Source: JALHMI01 sp964598535
GTDB taxonomy: Bacteria; Planctomycetota; Planctomycetia; Pirellulales; PALSA-1355
Length of the DNA: 64,000 nucleotides
Direction: 5' to 3'
Assembly: GCA_964598535.1 (NCBI GenBank)
Contig: CAZRCI010000024.1
Coordinates: forward strand, 13,299-77,298
Numbering within the stretch: the stretch's first letter is position 1; each line of letters opens with the position of its first letter. The notes under the pieces were generated by a model. The model had not been told where the DNA came from and made no database searches. It saw only the letters and a program-made list of their open reading frames with translations. Shown here in pieces: positions 60,038 through 64,000 of the stretch. Both the position numbers and the translations under genes were made by a program.

Positions 60038-62110
60038 CTAGCGCAGCCTATCGGCTTGCTGGATGAGCCGCACAAGTTCGCGGAATTCCGGCGTTCGCGC
60101 GGTTTGCGGATCGACTTGTCTGACCAGTTCCAGAAGTTGGCCAATGCGGCGGACGTTTGCGACGAAGTAGCCGCCTTTGAGTGATTCGGCAGTGCGGGCC
60201 GCGAGGATACCTTGTTGCAACCAGGGCGGCGCCGTGGCGAACGAAGGGGCTAAGTGGGCTTGCCCGAGGGTCTGCACTTGGCGCTGGGGCTGTCCGGTGA
60301 CCGGATGACGCCAGGTTACTTCGACCGTGCCCAAGTTCAGGGGCGCGGGCCCTTTCTTCGTTTGCTCTGGAGGGTTGATCACCAGTTCGTAGATACACGT
60401 TGGAGTCTGGCCGGCGTGGAGATCGATCTCCAGAGGATCACCGGCCTCGCCCGTCAGCGTGGCCGATTCATGCCCCAGCAGACGATAGCCCGCCACGGTT
60501 TTGGGATTGAAATGAATGCGCAGGGAAAGATCCTGGGCGAGGCAGGTGGATCGGCCGTGGAGCGCTTCGAGACAGAGCGCCAGTAGTTGTTCCGCCGAGT
60601 CGCAGATCCTGGCCTGGCCGCCGCCCGCGGCCGCCAAGTCTTGCCAGGGCGATTCGCCGCCGTGGCCGCGCAGCTCGACGATCGACCACGGAATGCCGCT
60701 GGCGGCCAGCTTGGCGAGCGAGTTTTGGGCCATCTTTTGCGAAACGCCGTCAAGTTCCCTGCCGGCGTGGATGAAGAGCACGCGGCGAGTTTCGTTCCGG
60801 GGCAATTCGCTGACCGCGTCGGCGGCGGCTTGGATTGCCGAGAGGAGATCGCCCGGCGTGCTGCTCGGTTCGAGTCCGCCCGAGGCGGCCAGCAATATCA
60901 GGTCTTTGCCCGAAGCATTTTCGAGCAGGACGCGGGGAGCTTCGCCATAACCGATGAGCGTCAACCGGTCGTTTTCGTGCATCTCTCGGCCGAGCTTGGC
61001 GAGTGCCCGCGTTACTTGCTTGGCGCGGGCGTTGTCGTTCATGGCGCTCGAGATGTCGACGACCGCGATCAAACGCGTGGCGGGTCGCTCTTGTCGCGGC
61101 AGCGGCGCGCCTTGCACGATGACTTGCAGGAGGTGCCGGTTGTGGTTGCTCAACGGGGCGGGGCAGACCGCGGCATGCAGCGTGACGTCGCCGGGCTGCG
61201 CGGCGGGAAGTTGATAGTCTTGTGCGGCTAGAAAATCTTCGACGCGGATTTCTTGCTTGGCCGGCAGACGGCCTGCGGCGACCCGGGCTGTCGTCCGGTC
61301 GTAGCTGGATGTTTGCAGCGTGAGCGGCGCGCGGCTGACTTGCAGAGTCTTATTGGCCGCGGGTATGACCATCGGGTGTTCGGTGTGGCGAAGTTGGAAC
61401 AAATGGTCGTAGCCGTGAACTCGGGGTGGCGTGATGCCACGGGCCACGTGGGGCTCGATCGCCGCCAAGGCCGGTACCGCTTCGAATTGTCCGGACGATC
61501 CGAGGGCAAATTTGGCCCGTTGTTGGGCTTCAATCGCGCGCCGCAATGCCGTTCCCATGGCGTTCATGTTGTCGACCAGACCGGCCGACGGCTGCGGCTG
61601 CTCGCCCAGCGCCACGGTTACGGGCTTCTGGAGCTTGGGAGCGCCGGCGCCAGGGCGAGACGCGGTTGGGCGGGGCGTCTTGCTCTCGGCAAGCGCTTGG
61701 ACCGGTGGTTGAGCCGGCGTGGGCGAGGCTTCCTGCGGTTGGGCAGCTTCTTGCTGGGCAAGGGCAGGCGGCGCTTGCTCGGTGTTCCAGAACGCGAGCA
61801 GAGTTCCCGCGCCGGCAAAGATCAGGACCGACGCGGCCGCGGCCCACATGTCGCGCGGAATGCGCCGCCAAGCGGCGAGCATGGGCGGTCGAGAGATGGT
61901 CCGCAACCGGCGTTCGAGTCCGCGCGGCGTTTCCACGCTGCGGATCGTGCGGTCGATGCGCGCATCGCTCGGGGAGAGTTGCGGTCTTGCCGGTTCCAGG
62001 CCATCGGCCGACGGTCTGGAGATGTCCCGTAAGCGCACTTCGAGGTCGTGCGGCACGGGCACCTTGCGCAACTGCGCGTCCATCCAGTCGTCGAAGCCGT
62101 GGTCTGGCAT
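60038..62110 (-). CDS. Von Willebrand A-domain membrane protein with duplicated anti-sigma-like N-terminus
   Basis: A 690-residue protein. The first 80 residues are cytoplasmic and contain a duplicated motif: WMDAQLRKVPVPHDLEVRLR (residues 9-28) and IDRTIRSVETPRGLERRLR (52-70), each followed by xISRP. One transmembrane segment comes near 89-108. A 100-residue Pro/Ala-rich linker follows, then a von Willebrand A fold with RLIAVVDISSAMNDNARAK (MIDAS-like DxSxA, last Ser changed), GYGEAPRVLLENA and LFIHAGRELDG. It lies 64 bases after the ECF sigma gene on the same strand; it may control it. Start at 62110; open to 62233. Confidence 0.8.
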   Translation of the reverse strand: MPDHGFDDWMDAQLRKVPVPHDLEVRLRDISRPSADGLEPARPQLSPSDARIDRTIRSVETPRGLERRLRTISRPPMLAAWRRIPRDMWAAAASVLIFAGAGTLLAFWNTEQAPPALAQQEAAQPQEASPTPAQPPVQALAESKTPRPTASRPGAGAPKLQKPVTVALGEQPQPSAGLVDNMNAMGTALRRAIEAQQRAKFALGSSGQFEAVPALAAIEPHVARGITPPRVHGYDHLFQLRHTEHPMVIPAANKTLQVSRAPLTLQTSSYDRTTARVAAGRLPAKQEIRVEDFLAAQDYQLPAAQPGDVTLHAAVCPAPLSNHNRHLLQVIVQGAPLPRQERPATRLIAVVDISSAMNDNARAKQVTRALAKLGREMHENDRLTLIGYGEAPRVLLENASGKDLILLAASGGLEPSSTPGDLLSAIQAAADAVSELPRNETRRVLFIHAGRELDGVSQKMAQNSLAKLAASGIPWSIVELRGHGGESPWQDLAAAGGGQARICDSAEQLLALCLEALHGRSTCLAQDLSLRIHFNPKTVAGYRLLGHESATLTGEAGDPLEIDLHAGQTPTCIYELVINPPEQTKKGPAPLNLGTVEVTWRHPVTGQPQRQVQTLGQAHLAPSFATAPPWLQQGILAARTAESLKGGYFVANVRRIGQLLELVRQVDPQTARTPEFRELVRLIQQADRLR

Positions 62111-62174
62111 CTCGTTCGTAACTTTTTCTGGCAGGGCGTTTCCAGCGGGGAGCCACCGCCGGGCGGCGACTGTC

Positions 62175-62723
62175 CTAGCCAGCCATGCTCTTGGCGGAGA
62201 GCAGTAAATACTCACGCAACCGCTGACGAGCACGACTAACTCGCGAGAGTACCGTTCCCAAAGGTACTCCCAACATATCGGCCACTTCCTGGTGAGTCAG
62301 TTCGCCGACGACCACGAGAAGTAATGATTCTCGAAGTTCGCTCGGCAAGCGGCTCAATCCGTGTTGCATTTCGTCGGTGAACTCGTGGGCCAAGGGGTCC
62401 ACGCCATTCACTTCGACATCCAGGGTGAAGTCGCCGCCGGTGGCCGCGGGGGCTGGATGCCTCCGCCAACGATCGACGACTCTTCGCCGCAAGATCGAGG
62501 CGAGCCATGCCCGTTGGCTGTGGCCCGCTTCGTAACCCTTTCGGCTGCTCCATGCGGACCGAAAAGTCTCTTGCACAATGTCCTCTGCCTCGTGCCTGTC
62601 GCCTAACATACGGTAGGCCATGCGATACAGGGCCGTGCTATGTTCGGAAACTAGGTCATCGAAGGCTGCCTGTGTCAGTGCCACGCTCTGCACCCCCGTC
62701 CAGGAGGCCTTGATCTTCGACAT
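62175..62723 (-). CDS. ECF-type RNA polymerase sigma factor
   Basis: A 182-residue sigma factor. Region 2: FDDLVSEHSTALYRMAYRML, DRHEAEDIVQETFRSAWSSR. Region 4: GLSRLPSELRESLLLVVVGE, then LTHQEVADMLGVPLGTVLSR, ARQRLREY. Start at the ATG at 62723, with CCAGGG upstream; a GTG at 62735 would add 4 residues. It pairs with the von Willebrand A protein directly downstream. Confidence 0.92.
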   Translation of the reverse strand: MSKIKASWTGVQSVALTQAAFDDLVSEHSTALYRMAYRMLGDRHEAEDIVQETFRSAWSSRKGYEAGHSQRAWLASILRRRVVDRWRRHPAPAATGGDFTLDVEVNGVDPLAHEFTDEMQHGLSRLPSELRESLLLVVVGELTHQEVADMLGVPLGTVLSRVSRARQRLREYLLLSAKSMAG

Positions 62724-63099
62724 GAACCCTGGCACAGGCTCCCTACAATTCGCCCCTGCCTGCCAGGTTTATTCCGCGTTGGAGATGTGACGGATGTCAA
62801 AGATAGGCCAATTAAACGCATTTCTCAGAAGCGATCTGAGTCCCTTCGCGTCAGGTATTCAATCTACTGCAATACGCACGAAACGGGCAAGCGTTTGAAA
62901 AAAATTTTCTCGAAGTAAGTCAAACGCTCACCACGATTTATGCCTACCAAACGGTAGGTAGGCCAGATGGATGTCGCGGTTGGAACCATAGACGAGGCGG
63001 GTATGTGTAACTACACCAATAAGCCCGTTTTCGCGGGAAAAAACGCAGGTTCCGCACATCCGGAACCACGTTGGGACATATCCGAGGGGGGCGAAAAAT
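62724..63099. other. Structured intergenic region between the sigma gene and ruvB
   Basis: About 375 bases with no supported gene. Inverted repeats include AGCGTTTGA/TCAAACGCT (62890-62928), CCTACC/GGTAGG (62947-62962 region) and the ruvB terminator. The first lies about 170 bases before the sigma-gene start and could be an operator or a leader hairpin. Confidence 0.45.
63038..63067 (-). terminator. Terminator of ruvB
   Basis: Read on the minus strand: GGTTCCG, loop GATGTG, CGGAACC, then TGCG and a run of six T residues. It lies 33 bases after the ruvB stop. The gap between stem and T run is somewhat large. Confidence 0.55.
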
Positions 63100-64000
63100 T
63101 CAGAACAACGATCGCTGCGGATCGTCGGACAAACGGGGTGTGAGTGCCAGGTGCTCAAAGCCTTTGGCCGTGACTTTACGTCCCCGAGGGGTGCGAATCA
63201 GTAGTTCGCTCCGCAAGAGGAACGGCTCGATTTCGTCTTCCAGCGTGTCGGTCGCCAGGTTCATCGTATGGGCCACGGCTTCGACGCCCACCGGCCCACC
63301 ATGAAACACTCGGGCAATCGTCTCCAGGTAGCGGCGGTCCTGGGTGTCGAGTCCCAGCCGATCGATCCCTTGCATGTCGAGCGCGGCGTGGGCCAGTTCG
63401 ACCGTGATGCGTCCATCGGCTTTGCTGGTGACGTAGTCGCGTACCCAGCGGAGGCGGTTGTTGGCCAAACGCGGCGTGCCGCGGCTGCGCGAGGCGACTT
63501 CGCGGGCCGCTTCGAGGGCGATCTCGGTCTTGAGCTTCTTGGCGTTGCGGACGACGATCTCGGTAAGCTCTTCGACCGTGTAGAAGTCGAGGTGCTCGCG
63601 GATCTGGAAGCGGTCGCGCAGCGGCGCCGAGAGCAGCCCGGCCCGGGTCGTGGCGCCGATCAACGTGAACGGCCGTAGCGACATGTTGATCGTGCGAGCG
63701 TTGACACCTTCGCCCAAGATGATGTCGATTCGGAAGTCCTCCATCGCCGGATAGAGGAACTCTTCGACCGCCTTGGGCAAGCGATGGATTTCGTCGACGA
63801 ACAGCACCGAGTTTTCCTCGGCGTTCGTAAGGTAGGGCACGAGATCCTTCGGCGCTTGCAGGGTGGCGCCACTGGCGATCTGGACGGCCACGCCCATGTC
63901 GCGGGGAATGCAGGTGGCAAAGGTCGTCTTGCCGAGGCCGGGCGGGCCGTCGAACAGGATGTGGCCCAGCGTGCCGCCACGCTTGCGGGTGGCGTCGACG
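63100..64000 (-). CDS. ruvB: Holliday junction helicase RuvB, partial at window end
   Basis: The 3' part of ruvB, running off the window (about 300 codons present). Walker A is FDGPPGLGKTTFAT, then DEIHRLPKAVEEFLYPAMED with the Walker B DEIH, FTLIGATTRAGLLSAPLRDR, sensor 2 in SRSRGTPRLANNRLRW, and the C-terminal winged helix VEAVAHTMNLATDTLEDEIE. The AAA+ motor drives branch migration with RuvA. The 5' end and ruvA/ruvC are outside the window. Partial because the frame is open to base 64000. Confidence 0.96.
   Translation of the reverse strand, partial: VDATRKRGGTLGHILFDGPPGLGKTTFATCIPRDMGVAVQIASGATLQAPKDLVPYLTNAEENSVLFVDEIHRLPKAVEEFLYPAMEDFRIDIILGEGVNARTINMSLRPFTLIGATTRAGLLSAPLRDRFQIREHLDFYTVEELTEIVVRNAKKLKTEIALEAAREVASRSRGTPRLANNRLRWVRDYVTSKADGRITVELAHAALDMQGIDRLGLDTQDRRYLETIARVFHGGPVGVEAVAHTMNLATDTLEDEIEPFLLRSELLIRTPRGRKVTAKGFEHLALTPRLSDDPQRSLF

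Overview
This window looks like a chromosomal segment of a high-GC planctomycete, probably of the Pirellulales or a related group. The inference rests on the gene mix: a secreted Cys-type sulfatase, a tandem-domain DUF1080 protein, two signal-peptide proteins made of YYAP repeats, a response regulator with an excisionase-like DNA-binding N-terminus, a UMF1-type MFS carrier, ECF sigma factors paired with membrane proteins, and a divergent flagellar cluster. I ran no database search. Family names come from motifs read in the translations.

Layout. 1-5.2 kb (minus strand): sulfatase, glucose-6-phosphate dehydrogenase, a SpoIIAA-like protein, a DUF4142-like secreted protein and a PHA-system protein. 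5.3-9.5 kb: an accessory patch with a palindromic repeat, a leucine-rich-repeat/DMP19-like protein, a GHH-motif protein with a strong terminator just upstream of its start, and a possible gene remnant. 9.6-13.5 kb: two convergent condensation-domain-like proteins (HHxxxDG) and a thioester-reductase-like dehydrogenase, a candidate acyl-transfer/lipid or small-metabolite locus. 14.2-18.7 kb: the glyoxylate shunt (isocitrate lyase, malate synthase) divergent from a LysR regulator with a palindromic operator between them. 19-22.2 kb: an OprB porin and mnmG. 22.3-24.8 kb: a strong promoter and structured leader in front of an HTH-receiver regulator, followed by a histidine kinase. 25-29.3 kb: two YYAP-repeat proteins, an ECF sigma factor, its likely partner, and two envelope proteins. 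29.3-41.9 kb: mixed housekeeping genes (SNF2 helicase, hydrolase, DUF1080 protein, proB, Rrf2 regulator, haem-binding protein, purF, trmB, rhomboid, FabZ-like dehydratase, a 32-residue basic protein).

42.2-58.3 kb is a flagellar basal-body and export cluster: fliF-fliG-fliH-fliI-fliJ, a gap with a large hairpin, then fliN-fliO-fliP-fliQ-fliR-flhB, two unrelated minus-strand genes (sulfotransferase, thioredoxin-like lipoprotein), flhA, an FlhF/FlhG hybrid and a FliA-like sigma factor. FliO, FlhA and the sigma factor mark it as flagellar rather than injectisome. Several parts are abnormal. FlhB stops before the NPTH autocleavage domain. FliG lacks four of the five charged torque residues. The FlhF N-terminal segment is fused straight to an FlhG-like ATPase whose P-loop has lost its lysine. 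fliM, fliL, fliE and fliK are not in the window. I consider this cluster the most interesting system here: a reduced or rewired flagellum, or a flagellum-derived export machine.

58.6-64 kb: an MFS transporter, an ECF sigma factor followed by a von Willebrand A membrane protein with a duplicated N-terminal motif, and the 3' part of ruvB running off the window end.
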